DNA from: CAZUHB01 sp964620445
Lineage (GTDB): Bacteria > Planctomycetota > B15-G4 > CAYZWU01
Reading direction: 5' to 3'
DNA length: 64,000 bases
Assembly (NCBI GenBank): GCA_964620445.1
Contig: CAZUHB010000011.1
Span: 1-64,000 of the forward strand
Shown here: piece by piece, positions 8,139 to 17,158 of the stretch
Position numbering within the stretch: the stretch's first letter is position 1
How the letters are laid out: every line of letters begins with the position of its first letter
Made by a program: the position numbers and the translations under genes
Notes under the pieces: model-generated
The model's input: only the letters and a program-made list of their open reading frames with translations
What the model was told of the DNA's origin: nothing
The model's database searches: none

Positions 8139-8319
8139 CAACTCCTGCAATCTCAAGCATGACTGGATCGAGATGCTGAATCACGGCGATCCCGCGCCGG
8201 CCGATGGATTCTGGCTTTCGAAGGAAACTTTTCTGATGCTCTACGAGGCCGCTGAAAAATCGGCTTCCTTGTATGTGGCGCCTACGCGGCTCGAGGGGAG
8301 CAGCGTGGCCAAGCAATAG
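8041..8319 (+). CDS. Small lipoprotein at the end of the secretin operon (possible pilotin)
   Basis: A 92-residue protein with a good lipoprotein signal: basic start, hydrophobic stretch and lipobox ending ATGC, with Cys26 as the lipidated residue. The mature part has two further cysteines (KECDNSCN) and an amphipathic helix (KETFLMLYEAAEKSASLY). The ATG is preceded by GGAGAG with 8-base spacing, and it begins inside the secretin gene, overlapping it by 98 bases. Small lipoproteins next to secretin genes are often pilotins that carry the secretin to the outer membrane; no recognisable pilotin fold can be assigned here, so that role is inference. Confidence 0.7.
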   Translation: MEWQKTFKKGIYSVFAAALLICATGCGTTKECDNSCNLKHDWIEMLNHGDPAPADGFWLSKETFLMLYEAAEKSASLYVAPTRLEGSSVAKQ

Positions 8320-8350
8320 TCGCGGGTGGGTTGATTCCGCCAGGTGTATG

Positions 8351-8402
8351 TCCGTCGTGAATCCTTGTTTCGCTCTCGAGACAATCAAGGATTCACGGCG
8401 GA
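8351..8402. terminator. Long hairpin between convergent genes (bidirectional terminator-like)
   Basis: TCCGTCGTGAATCCTTG at 8351-8367 pairs with CAAGGATTCACGGCGGA at 8386-8402, giving 17 base pairs including one G-U, with an 18-base loop. It lies between the end of the pilus operon (8319) and the end of the CotH gene (8435), so it can stop transcription from both sides. There is no T-tract on either strand, so termination may need Rho or the element may act as a 3'-end stabiliser. Confidence 0.55.
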
Positions 8403-8434
8403 TCCCTATTTGTGGCGATCCGTCCTGGGCCGAC

Positions 8435-10627
8435 TCAGAAATTGAGCACGTTGCTCGTGGCGCCGTTGTTCAGATCGAGCGCTTGCAGCCAGATCAGACC
8501 GCACAGCGACTCGGGCAGGACGCCGCTGATCCTGGCCGTCCCGTTGACGTCGGCAGATTTCGTTTTGTAGAGCCGTGCCGTTCCGTCGAGGCCGAGCACC
8601 GTGCCCGCCCAGGGACCGGAGGGGATGACGAACGATCCCGGGCCGTTGGCCGCGATGAATGCCACCCACTCGCCCGGTGTCGCGCCGCTCGCGTAGACGT
8701 CGACCCTGCCCGGGCAGGCTCCGTCGAGAGTCAGGACGAACCCCGCCGACGATCCCGCGTTGGTCGCCTCGGGGCTCGGTGCGTTCAGTACGGCCGCGAC
8801 ACCGCAGCCGTCCGGGAACCGGCCGAACGCCTCGTCGTCGGAGAGCGCGGGGAAGGGGAAGTCGTCGAGGAGCTGATTGAAATCGGCGTCGTCGTCGAAG
8901 AGCCAGACCCCCTCGCCCGCTTTCGACAGTTTGAAGGTGGTGTGCAGCGGCCCCTGGCCCACGTCTTCGTCGCACCAGACGAGAACGAAACCCTTGGACG
9001 GAATGGTCGTCCCCGGGGGAAAGGCCCACGCCCGGGGATCGCCCGCGTAGTCGCTCAGATACATCCCGCTCAGATCGACGGTGAAGGACTCGTCGTTGTA
9101 GATCTCCACGTAGTCTTCGAACTCGCCCGCCTCGTCCTGGAGAACGGTCTCGTTGTCGGCCACGACCTCGTTCACGAAGAGCCGCGCGTGGCGTGTGGAG
9201 AGGGGATAGTAATCCCTCACGTAGATCGCCCGCCAGCGGATGAAGGAGCGCAGGCCCCACGTGGCCGGCCGGTGCTCGCTGTCAAAGGTGGCGGGATAGT
9301 CGAAGGAGACCAGCGTGCTGTAGTTCGTGTAGCCGAAGTCGTTGTTCGAGCCTCCCCACGATCCCATGAAAGCCAGCGGGGCGAGGAGCGCCTGGATCTT
9401 GTCGACGTTGTCGGTGTGGGCGGCCAATCCCGCGGGGCCTTCGATCGCCTCCCGGACGTAGCGGAGGAGAGCGTTGTTGTACTCAGGCACCTGGAGCAGC
9501 CGGTCGATGAGCGGCGGGAGGGAACCTCCTGAGGATCCCCCGCCCCCGTCGCCCCATCCGTCGTAATCGCGCGTCACCCAGTTGGTGACCCCCGGGAGGG
9601 GGTAGTCGAAGAAATTCATACCGAAGGAATTTTCCAGGTCCCAGGGGATGAACTCGAAGCGGCCCCCGGCGTCCAGATTCTGATAGAGGTAGTAGTTGTT
9701 GGCGTTGAGCCAGTAGCCGTCCCAGTTGCCGACGATGGCATCGACGGCCATGGCGCGGAGGAAACCGTCCACGTTCAGGTAATCGCCGATGCCCGCCGCA
9801 AAGGTGGCCAGGTCGGTGTTGTTCACGAAGTCCACGAACGCCGCAAACGCGATGAAGTCGGCATTGTTGATTTGTTCCTGATAAACCTCGCCATTGGCGT
9901 AGTCGCGGTAGGTCTCCGGCAATCCGGGTGCGATGTACCGGAGATCGGCCACGAAATTCATGGTCGGCTGCCGGCACTTGTAGAGGTCGCCGGTCTTGTT
10001 GCCGAACCAGGCTTGCACGAACTCGTCGTCCACCTGTTCGACCTGGACGTAGACGCCCTCCACCTGGGTGCCGTCATTGATCGTCAAGTAAACGTGGTGC
10101 GACCGCGCGGCCGGCACGCCCATCGCCCTGTGCATATCGAGGGCGATCATCGAGCGGGAGATCGACGGATCGGGCGAATCGGCGTTCACGTTGAATTCCT
10201 CGAGGCCGTGGAACTTGCGGCCGGGCACGAGGACGTTGAAGTCGAGCTTCCAGTTGAACTTCTTCCACCTCCTGGAGTAGTTCCCCCGCGGCCGGATCCC
10301 CACGTTGGCTACGATCTCGTCCGTTGCAGAGTTATGGAAACGGATCGAGCAGACCTTGTAGTCGTTCGAATGGGGATCGTTGAGGATCGCCTGGAGATCG
10401 GCAGGATCCATGGTCACATCGATGTACGTGACCTCGTCGCGCAGGAAAACGAAAGCATTCGATTCGTCGTAGTCCGTGTCGCCCACGGGAGGGCCGTACT
10501 GGGCCAAACCGGGCGGACAGAGTGCGATTCCCCAGACGAGCAGGATGGCAAGAGGCACCATCCGCGGGGTGCGATGATGCCGGTCCGAGAGAATTCGAGC
10601 GATCGCCTGTCGTGGATCGTGCAACAT
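8435..10627 (-). CDS. Secreted CotH-kinase-fold protein with lamin-tail domain and C-terminal module
   Basis: A 730-residue exported protein. A signal peptide (MVPLAILLVWGIALCPPG, preceded by a basic stretch) leads into a CotH kinase domain: IRPRGNYSR, KKFNWKLDFN, VEGVYVQVEQVDD, the catalytic-loop-like GNWDGYWLNANNYYLYQN and the metal-binding-like FIPWDLENSFG. In spore-coat CotH this atypical kinase fold phosphorylates other proteins. An LTD domain follows at about 487-600 (FVNEVVADNE, DYVEIYNDESFTVDLSGMYL). The last 100 residues form a beta-rich module ending LQALDLNNGATSNVLNF. ATG 10627 has AAGGAG upstream. CotH proteins outside spore formers are usually secreted and poorly characterised. 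ATP access outside the cell is unexplained. A long hairpin separates it from the pilus operon. Confidence 0.85.
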   Translation of the reverse strand: MLHDPRQAIARILSDRHHRTPRMVPLAILLVWGIALCPPGLAQYGPPVGDTDYDESNAFVFLRDEVTYIDVTMDPADLQAILNDPHSNDYKVCSIRFHNSATDEIVANVGIRPRGNYSRRWKKFNWKLDFNVLVPGRKFHGLEEFNVNADSPDPSISRSMIALDMHRAMGVPAARSHHVYLTINDGTQVEGVYVQVEQVDDEFVQAWFGNKTGDLYKCRQPTMNFVADLRYIAPGLPETYRDYANGEVYQEQINNADFIAFAAFVDFVNNTDLATFAAGIGDYLNVDGFLRAMAVDAIVGNWDGYWLNANNYYLYQNLDAGGRFEFIPWDLENSFGMNFFDYPLPGVTNWVTRDYDGWGDGGGGSSGGSLPPLIDRLLQVPEYNNALLRYVREAIEGPAGLAAHTDNVDKIQALLAPLAFMGSWGGSNNDFGYTNYSTLVSFDYPATFDSEHRPATWGLRSFIRWRAIYVRDYYPLSTRHARLFVNEVVADNETVLQDEAGEFEDYVEIYNDESFTVDLSGMYLSDYAGDPRAWAFPPGTTIPSKGFVLVWCDEDVGQGPLHTTFKLSKAGEGVWLFDDDADFNQLLDDFPFPALSDDEAFGRFPDGCGVAAVLNAPSPEATNAGSSAGFVLTLDGACPGRVDVYASGATPGEWVAFIAANGPGSFVIPSGPWAGTVLGLDGTARLYKTKSADVNGTARISGVLPESLCGLIWLQALDLNNGATSNVLNF

Positions 10628-10749
10628 GTGCCGACTCCTTCCCCTGGAGATTATCGGAGTAGATATAGATTCGACTCGATGGGAACGGAATTCCCCTGAT
10701 CGACTGCGTTCTTTTTATAGATCCTTATCGAAAGGGTGGATCTTTGAGC

Positions 10750-10824
10750 GAATCCGTTCGAGATTCTCATCTCGGAATCCGTTCGAGATTCTCATCTCGG
10801 GATCCGTTCGAGATTCTCATCTCG
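10750..10824 (-). repeat. Three tandem 25-bp repeats, each with a 6-bp hairpin
   Basis: Copies 10750-10774, 10775-10799 and 10800-10824 are identical except for one base in the third. Each contains CGAGAT-TCTC-ATCTCG, a 6-bp stem with a 4-base loop, so the transcript would carry three equal hairpins in a row. They lie between the zinc-ribbon gene (stop at 10839) and the start of the CotH gene (10627), both on the minus strand. No U-tract follows. The array could be a binding site for a dimeric regulator, a tandem terminator or an mRNA-processing element. Confidence 0.8.
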
Positions 10825-10838
10825 CGTTTCGCTCGCCT

Positions 10839-11999
10839 TTAACGTGTCACGGCCAGGACGATGGCGGTCACGACGATGACCGCGAGCAGCACGGCGAGGG
10901 TGATCTTGATCCAGCTGTAGGGACGTTCTCCCTGCACCTCGCCGGTGCGCGCGTTGACCAGGAATCGGTAGGTCTTGCTGCCATACCGATATGCGCTGAT
11001 CCAGATCGGCAAGAGCGTGTGCTTGAAGGTGACGTTGTCGTGCTGCGTGTTGACCGACGTGATCCGCTGCTCATCACCGCCGATGTCGCGGCGGACGAGT
11101 TCGCGGATCGTCCCGTCCATGATCTCGCGGGCGTAGTCGAATCCCTGCTCGAGGTCGACCTGGTAGCTCTCGGCCCTGAAACCGCTCAGGTAATCGTCCT
11201 TGTAGGGCACGAGGTTCTGCAGATCCCACGGCTCGAGGCGCTCCGTGTACTTTCTCGGCAGGCTGTTGCTCGCCAGGACGAGCACGTCGTCGAAGGACTC
11301 CCACACCGTGCCGCTCACCGGCCACCAGCGGATCTTGCGCACCTGGCGCGTCTTGCGGACGCTCTTGCCGTTCTCGGTCGTGGTGTAGGACTCGGTCACC
11401 CAGTAGTACTCGCCGCGCTGCCCCCGGTAGAAGCTGGTCGTGTTGCTGTCGTAGGTCCAGTAGGGCACGTACATGCCGGCGAGCTTTCCCTCGGTCTGTG
11501 CCCTCTGTTTCAGGTCATTGGGTGCGAACCACAGTTTCCCGATCCATTCGATGAACGCCTTTCGCCCCTCGTCGCGGGTGACCTTGAAGGGCAGAAGGGA
11601 CCGCGGCCGGAGCTGCTTCTTCGAGGCGGCCGTCGACACGATCGGCGAGCCGCAGAAAGCGCACTCCTGGGAGGTCACGTTCGGATCGGCCGTGGTCTCG
11701 GCCGCGCAGTCGGTGCACTTGATGGTCAGCCGCTCTTCCATCTCCTCGCTGTCGGCGAGCATCGCGAGATGGGCGCCGAAGTCGAGCTCCACGATATCGG
11801 CTTCCGATTTGGGGATCGGATTCTCGTGTCCGCAATAGGGGCATTTCTGCGCGTCGGCGCCCGGTTCGAACTCCATCTTGGCCGCGCAGTTCAGGCACTT
11901 GAATGTCTGCTGCAGTTTGCCCTTGGCCACACCTTCTTCCATGATCTCTTCGTGGTCCCCCGTGAGGGCATCGTCGACTTTTTCCAGGGAATCGCTCAT
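10839..11999 (-). CDS. Double zinc-ribbon membrane protein paired with an SPFH protein
   Basis: A 386-residue protein with two zinc ribbons in the N-terminal part: C35-x2-C38 with C53-x2-C56, and C95-x2-C98 with C113-x2-C116 (CPYCGHENP and CAFCGSPI are typical). A long beta-rich region follows (GMYVPYWTYDSNTTSFYRG, RKIRWWPVSGTVW), and a single C-terminal membrane helix (ITLAVLLAVIVVTAIVLAV) makes it tail-anchored. Relatives are often annotated as TFIIB-type zinc-ribbon or, wrongly, as primosomal helicase-related proteins. It is encoded 5 bases after the SPFH-GYF_2 gene, so the two probably work together at the inner membrane. No enzymatic motif is visible. The biochemical function is unknown. 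Confidence 0.75.
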   Translation of the reverse strand: MSDSLEKVDDALTGDHEEIMEEGVAKGKLQQTFKCLNCAAKMEFEPGADAQKCPYCGHENPIPKSEADIVELDFGAHLAMLADSEEMEERLTIKCTDCAAETTADPNVTSQECAFCGSPIVSTAASKKQLRPRSLLPFKVTRDEGRKAFIEWIGKLWFAPNDLKQRAQTEGKLAGMYVPYWTYDSNTTSFYRGQRGEYYWVTESYTTTENGKSVRKTRQVRKIRWWPVSGTVWESFDDVLVLASNSLPRKYTERLEPWDLQNLVPYKDDYLSGFRAESYQVDLEQGFDYAREIMDGTIRELVRRDIGGDEQRITSVNTQHDNVTFKHTLLPIWISAYRYGSKTYRFLVNARTGEVQGERPYSWIKITLAVLLAVIVVTAIVLAVTR

Positions 12000-12004
12000 G
12001 GCAC

Positions 12005-13147
12005 CTATTCCTTACTCTCGTCGCTTTGCGGGGGTTTGGGAGGTTGCGGCGGAAGGGGCGGGGGAGTGGCGCCGAAGAGGTGAGCCAGCTCGGCCACCTG
12101 CCCGGCCGCCGTCCACTGCGCCATGCCCTGCTTCCAGACGAGCGTCTCGCGCGTCAACTGTCCGCTTTGCGCGTACTGCTGCAAGGTGTTCATGTCGAAC
12201 GGGCCGGCCTGCTGGTTGTTGATCGCCACGAAGAAGGCGGCGGCCTGGGGCAGTGGGGGGGGCGTGGCCTGCTGCCCTTGCTGGCCCTGCTGCCCCTGCA
12301 TCGACTGGCCCATCTGGTTGGCCATGGCAAAACCCATTCCCATGCCCATGCCGCCGGCGGCCATTCCGCCGGGGTTCTTGGCCGCCTCCTCCATGGCGTT
12401 GGCGGTCTGGAACTGGGTGTACTGCTGCAGGTTGCCGATGACGCCCATGCTCGATCGCTTGTCGAGCGCCTTCTCCACATCCTCGGGAAGGGAGATGTTC
12501 TCCACGAGCATCTTGGTCACGTCGAGGCCGTAATTGGTGAAGTCGTCGTGGATCTTCTTCGTCACGAACTCGCCCAGCTCGTCGTAGTTGGCTGCCAGGT
12601 CGAGAACGGGGATCTTGCTCTCGCCCACGATGTCGGCAAATCGGGACACGATGAGATTGCGGAGCTGGTCGGTGATCTCGTCCTTCGTGAAATGCCCGTC
12701 GGTCCCCACGATCTCGCGGATGAACTGTGCCGCGTCGCTCACCTTGATCACGTATGACCCGAAGGCACGCAGCCGCACGGGGCCGAACTCGGCGTCGCGC
12801 AAGGTGATCGGATGCTTCGTTCCCCACTTCAGATCGGTGAAGCGGCGGGTGCTCACGAAATAGACCTCGGCCTTGAAGGGGCTCGAGAAGCCGTACTTCC
12901 ACCCCTTGAGCGTGGAAAGGATCGGCATGTTTTCCGTATCCAAAGTGTACATGCCCGGCTTGAAAACGTCGGCGAGCTGGCCCTCGTCGATGAAGACCGC
13001 CACCTGCCCCTCGCGCACGGTGAGCTTTGCGCCCATCTTGATCTCGTTGCCGTGGCGTTCGAACCGGTAGACCATGGTGTCTCTCGTCGAATCGGTCCAC
13101 TCGATGATATCGATGAACTCGCCGCGAATTTTGTCCCACAGACCCAT
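12005..13147 (-). CDS. SPFH-domain protein with C-terminal GYF_2 domain
   Basis: A 380-residue protein of the SPFH class that carries no membrane helix (relatives are labelled virion core protein-like or YdjI-like). Residues 1-230 contain the SPFH core (REGQVAVFIDEGQLADVFKPG, PVRLRAFGSYVIKVSDAAQF, and NYGLDVTKMLVENISLPEDV near its end). A linker rich in Gly, Met and Gln (about 250-300) leads to a GYF_2/DUF4339 domain at about 305-358 (AGPFDMNTLQQYAQSGQL, WKQGMAQWTAAGQV), a peptide-binding module, and a proline-rich tail. AGGAGGG precedes the ATG. It is the first gene of a two-gene operon with the zinc-ribbon protein. SPFH proteins form large membrane-associated cages or scaffolds; the partner suggests a membrane-quality or stress role, which is inference. 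Confidence 0.85.
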   Translation of the reverse strand: MGLWDKIRGEFIDIIEWTDSTRDTMVYRFERHGNEIKMGAKLTVREGQVAVFIDEGQLADVFKPGMYTLDTENMPILSTLKGWKYGFSSPFKAEVYFVSTRRFTDLKWGTKHPITLRDAEFGPVRLRAFGSYVIKVSDAAQFIREIVGTDGHFTKDEITDQLRNLIVSRFADIVGESKIPVLDLAANYDELGEFVTKKIHDDFTNYGLDVTKMLVENISLPEDVEKALDKRSSMGVIGNLQQYTQFQTANAMEEAAKNPGGMAAGGMGMGMGFAMANQMGQSMQGQQGQQGQQATPPPLPQAAAFFVAINNQQAGPFDMNTLQQYAQSGQLTRETLVWKQGMAQWTAAGQVAELAHLFGATPPPLPPQPPKPPQSDESKE

Positions 13148-13387
13148 CTGGATTCCCTCCTCGTTTCGATTCTACTCCTGTGCGGTGTTCGGGCCGACAA
13201 GTCGCGGTGCCCGAGTCGCCGCGAGGTTTTCGAGTAACTTCTCTGCGCTGTTATACACCATGAGACCCGCATCGAGCAAAGCCAATTGGATGGCGCAATC
13301 GCCGGGCGACAGCCGATGAGCGCGATTGCCGTTCGCGCGCGCACAGTTTAAGATCGATGATCGAAACCCTACCGCATTGGAGAAACC

Positions 13388-16300
13388 ATGAGAACGGCGC
13401 GCATACTTTTCACCTTTTTCGTCACCTTCGCAATCGCGATCCTGGGTCCGGGCGAGATTTTTGCTCAGAACCCGATCGACGAGACCGCATCCGATCTCGA
13501 CGCGGTGCTGGAACGGTTCGGCGATCCGCCGGCCCCGTTCCGGCCGGCGCCCCTCTACGTGTGGAACGATCTGCTCGACGAGGAGGAGATCGCCCGGCAG
13601 CTCGACGGGTTCCGTGCCTCCGGTTTCGGCGGGGTCTTCGTCCATCCCCGGCCGGGCCTGGTCACGCCTTACCTTTCCGATCGATGGCTCGAACTCTGGC
13701 GCTTCACCGCGGCGGAGTGCAAGAAGCGCGGCATGGTGGCAAACATCTACGACGAGAACAGCTACCCCTCCGGCTTCGCGGGCGGCCACGTGCCCGACCG
13801 GATGCCCGCGTCGCGCCAGGTCTCCCTCGAACGGACCCTCTTCGCTCCGGACCAGCTCGACCGCCTCATCGTCGATTCGGAGACCGTTGCCCTGTTCAGG
13901 CTCTCGAGCGACGAGCCCGCGGGACGGATCCGACTGACCGTGGAACCGGATGGCCGAACGGGATCGATCAGCTTCGGTCCACTCGGCGTGTCGCGGTTTC
14001 GTTTCGGCAAAGATCCCTTCGAGGGGGGGATCGGTTTCCGCGCCATCGTGGGCCGCAGCTGCAAGGTCGACAATGTGCGCTTTTACCAGTCCGACCGGAG
14101 TGGCGCGGTGGACGTTATCGTCGACGATGATTTCGAAAGAGAAAAACTCGGCGCCGGCTGGGTCAACGAGAATATCGCAGATCCTGTCAACAAGGCTGTT
14201 CTCGACGCGCGCATCGACGACGGAGCGCTCGTCCTTCAGCATGACGGCTCGCGGAACGATGCCTGGCTCCGTCCCGCGCGGGGTGTTGTCTTCGAAGGGA
14301 AGACCACCGTGTTCGAGTTCACGCTCGTCGACCGCTGGGGCGATATGGGCGGAAACCCGGCGCTCGTCGTGGGAACGCAACCTTTCGAACCGGGACGCAC
14401 GCGCAATGCGATGCTCATCGATGTGGTCGGGTGGGAACCGCATTTCGGCTGGGGAATGGAGGAAGGCGTGTGGATCACGGACCAGGCCGCCGGACTGCAC
14501 GCCGACGATCAGCCCGCCCCGTGCCGGTTCGAACGGATCGCCCTTCGGCCTCTCGACGAGGGCGAAACCAGAACCGCCCGGGACCTCGGGCTCGACCGGG
14601 GCGCCTATCTCCTCTATGCGCTCTCTTACGGCCGGGAGTCGGCGTGGCTGGCCGGCAGGTTCTTCGTCGATCTTCTGCGGCCGGGGGTGGGGGAGAAATT
14701 CCTGGAGATCACTCTCGGAGCTTACGACCGGGTGCTCGCCGACGAGTATGGAAAAACGGTTCAGGCCTGCTTCACCGACGAGCCGCACATCACCGGCGGA
14801 TGGACGCCCACTCTCCCGGCCGCCTTCGAGGCCCGCTTCGGGTACTCGATCGTCGACTTCCTTCCGGCCATTCATTTCAACACGGGCGACTGGCGCCGGG
14901 TGCGCCACGACTACACCGCAATGCTGCTCGATCTCTATCTGGAAAATTTCGCCAAACCCTATTTTCGCGAGTGCGAATCGAGGGGGATCGCCTCGACAGG
15001 ACATGTGTGGGAACATGGCTGGCCCGGGGTCAGCCACGGGCCCGATGTGATGAGTTTCAACAGGTGGCAGCACATTCCGGGCATCGACTGCCTGATGAAC
15101 CGGTACGCCGAGGGACCGAACGCCCAGTTCGGAAACTACCGCGCCCTCCTGGAGATCAAGAGCATCGCCAACCAGCTCGGCCGGAAGCGCACCCTCTGCG
15201 AGGCTTACGGCGCCGCGGGATGGGAGGCGACTTTTCAGGACCTCAAGAGGATCAGCGACTGGCTCCTGGTAGGCGGCGTGAATCTGATCAATCCGCATCT
15301 CAGCTACTACACGATACGCGGCGCGCGCAAGGCGGACCATCCGCCGTCCTTCTCGTACCACGAACCGTGGTGGGAGGCGTTCGGCCTTCTGGGCGATTAT
15401 CTGGGCCGGCTCTCCTGGGCGCTCGCGGCGGGCGAAGAGCTCTGCGAGGCGCTCGTGATCGAGCCGACAACCACCATGTGGCTCTACAACTGGTGTCCGT
15501 CGACGCGCAACCGGCTGAACGCGCTGGGCGGGCGGTTTCAGGAATTCGTCACCGAGCTCGGCGCGGCCCAGGCACCGTTCGATCTGGGAAGCGAACCGGT
15601 GATCGCCGAGCTGGGCCGCGTCGTCGACGGCCGGCTCGTCGTGGGCGCGCGCTCTTATAGCGTGGTGATCCTGCCACCCGGTCTGGAGAACCTGGAGAGC
15701 TCCACCGTGTCCCTTCTGAAGGAGTTCGCCCGCCAGGGGGGGCGCGTCACGAGCTGCGTGGGAGTCCCGCCCTTCGTGGACGGCCGCGCGAAGGACACGG
15801 CCGGCGATCGGTGGGTGGACGCTTCCTCGATACCCCCGCGGGATCTCGCGGGGGACCTGAAAGCGCGGGCCATTGTCCGTGTTTCGGCCGATGCGCCCCG
15901 GGGCGGGCGCGTTTTTCATCTGGTGCGCGCACTCGAGGACGGCACCCTCCTCTTCGTGGTGAACACGAGTCTCGAGGAGACGGCACGGGGCGTGGTGGAA
16001 ACTTTCCCCGCGGCGGTGGATCGGTGGGATCCGGAAGACGGCACCATTTCAGCCGTGCCCTCGACCGGGCACGCTTTTAGCGAGAGCTGGGATTTCGTAC
16101 TGCCGCCCGCGGGGAGCGCCCTCTTCGCGATTCACACGAAGGGCCGCGCCCCGCACGAGAGGGAGCCTCCGCATCCGGAGAGCGTACGCACGCTCCTGCA
16201 GCCGCTCGGAGAACTGGAAGTCGCACGGCTCGATCTCAATGTCCTGCCGCTCGATTTCGCGGACCTCACGATCAGGGACGAGAGTTTCGAGGGGCTCTAC

Positions 16301-17158
16301 CGCTACGACGCTCAGGCGCGGATCTATGGCGCGCACGGTTTCGACCGGAATCCCTGGGACCGCGCCGTGCAGTTCGAGGACGAGATCCTGCGCAAGGACA
16401 CGCGGCCTGCCGGTTCGGGATTCAGCCTCGCCTACCCCTTCGTCATGGGTGACTGGGACCGATTGCCCGCGCTCCGGCTCGTTGTCGAGAGGGGCGACCG
16501 GTACGAGGTGAGTGTCAACGGCCGCGTGCTCGATCCCCTCGAGGGAGAGTGGTGGCTCGACCGGTCCTTCCTGGTCTACCCGATCGAACCGGACCGGCTC
16601 GTCGAAGGTGTCAATGTGATCGGGACGAAAGCGGAGCCCTTCTCGATCCATCACGAGCCCGAGCCTGTCTACCTGCTCGGCGATTTCGCGCTGCGGAGCG
16701 CTGCCAGGGGTTGGACCGTCGAACCGCCGGCGGGGCTCGATCTCGGCGCCTGGTCGGCGCAGGGGCATCCCTGCTACGCGGGCAGGGTGGCGTATACGGT
16801 GAGGGTCGTCTGCGCGGACGAATCGGCCAGAACGGTGGTCGACCTTCCCGGCGGCATCGGGGGCGTGGCGGCGCGTGTCGATGTGAATGGAACGAAAGCC
16901 GGCTACATCGGCTGGCAACCGTGGCAGCTCGAGATCACCGGCCTGCTGCACGAGGGTGAGAACAGGGTCACCGTGACCGTGTTCGGCAGCCTCAAGAACC
17001 TGCTCGGTCCGCACCATGCCGGAAGGGTTCGCGGTTCGGCCTGGCCGGGACACTTTCTTCACGCGCACTCGGGGCCGCAGCCGCCGGGCGACGCCTACGA
17101 TGTGATCGACTACGGTCTGAAGCGGCCCTTCGATATCTACACCTGGATCGAGAAATGA
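13388..17158 (+). CDS. Exported GH106-like glycoside hydrolase (alpha-L-rhamnosidase family)
   Basis: A 1256-residue secreted enzyme. The signal peptide (ILFTFFVTFAIAILG) is followed by a TIM-barrel start typical of GH106-related proteins: FRPAPLYVWNDLLDEEEIAR, GGVFVHPRPGLVTPYLS, DENSYPSGFAGG. The mid-barrel acidic motifs ACFTDEPHI and TGHVWEHGWPG fit catalytic glutamate regions, but exact residues cannot be assigned by eye. There is a beta-sandwich insertion at about 230-370 and jelly-roll domains at the C terminus (VARVDVNGTKAGYIGWQPWQLEI). GH106 enzymes release L-rhamnose from pectin, ulvan or glycoside substrates. The GH99-like gene overlaps its stop codon (ATGA), indicating a shared polysaccharide target. 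The divergent SPFH operon starts 240 bases upstream. Confidence 0.75.
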   Translation: MRTARILFTFFVTFAIAILGPGEIFAQNPIDETASDLDAVLERFGDPPAPFRPAPLYVWNDLLDEEEIARQLDGFRASGFGGVFVHPRPGLVTPYLSDRWLELWRFTAAECKKRGMVANIYDENSYPSGFAGGHVPDRMPASRQVSLERTLFAPDQLDRLIVDSETVALFRLSSDEPAGRIRLTVEPDGRTGSISFGPLGVSRFRFGKDPFEGGIGFRAIVGRSCKVDNVRFYQSDRSGAVDVIVDDDFEREKLGAGWVNENIADPVNKAVLDARIDDGALVLQHDGSRNDAWLRPARGVVFEGKTTVFEFTLVDRWGDMGGNPALVVGTQPFEPGRTRNAMLIDVVGWEPHFGWGMEEGVWITDQAAGLHADDQPAPCRFERIALRPLDEGETRTARDLGLDRGAYLLYALSYGRESAWLAGRFFVDLLRPGVGEKFLEITLGAYDRVLADEYGKTVQACFTDEPHITGGWTPTLPAAFEARFGYSIVDFLPAIHFNTGDWRRVRHDYTAMLLDLYLENFAKPYFRECESRGIASTGHVWEHGWPGVSHGPDVMSFNRWQHIPGIDCLMNRYAEGPNAQFGNYRALLEIKSIANQLGRKRTLCEAYGAAGWEATFQDLKRISDWLLVGGVNLINPHLSYYTIRGARKADHPPSFSYHEPWWEAFGLLGDYLGRLSWALAAGEELCEALVIEPTTTMWLYNWCPSTRNRLNALGGRFQEFVTELGAAQAPFDLGSEPVIAELGRVVDGRLVVGARSYSVVILPPGLENLESSTVSLLKEFARQGGRVTSCVGVPPFVDGRAKDTAGDRWVDASSIPPRDLAGDLKARAIVRVSADAPRGGRVFHLVRALEDGTLLFVVNTSLEETARGVVETFPAAVDRWDPEDGTISAVPSTGHAFSESWDFVLPPAGSALFAIHTKGRAPHEREPPHPESVRTLLQPLGELEVARLDLNVLPLDFADLTIRDESFEGLYRYDAQARIYGAHGFDRNPWDRAVQFEDEILRKDTRPAGSGFSLAYPFVMGDWDRLPALRLVVERGDRYEVSVNGRVLDPLEGEWWLDRSFLVYPIEPDRLVEGVNVIGTKAEPFSIHHEPEPVYLLGDFALRSAARGWTVEPPAGLDLGAWSAQGHPCYAGRVAYTVRVVCADESARTVVDLPGGIGGVAARVDVNGTKAGYIGWQPWQLEITGLLHEGENRVTVTVFGSLKNLLGPHHAGRVRGSAWPGHFLHAHSGPQPPGDAYDVIDYGLKRPFDIYTWIEK

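Noticed and set aside
13172..15919. Open frame of 915 codons on the minus strand
   Set aside because: Antisense to the GH106-like enzyme, Arg/Pro/Glu-rich, with no domain or signal; a GC-driven shadow.
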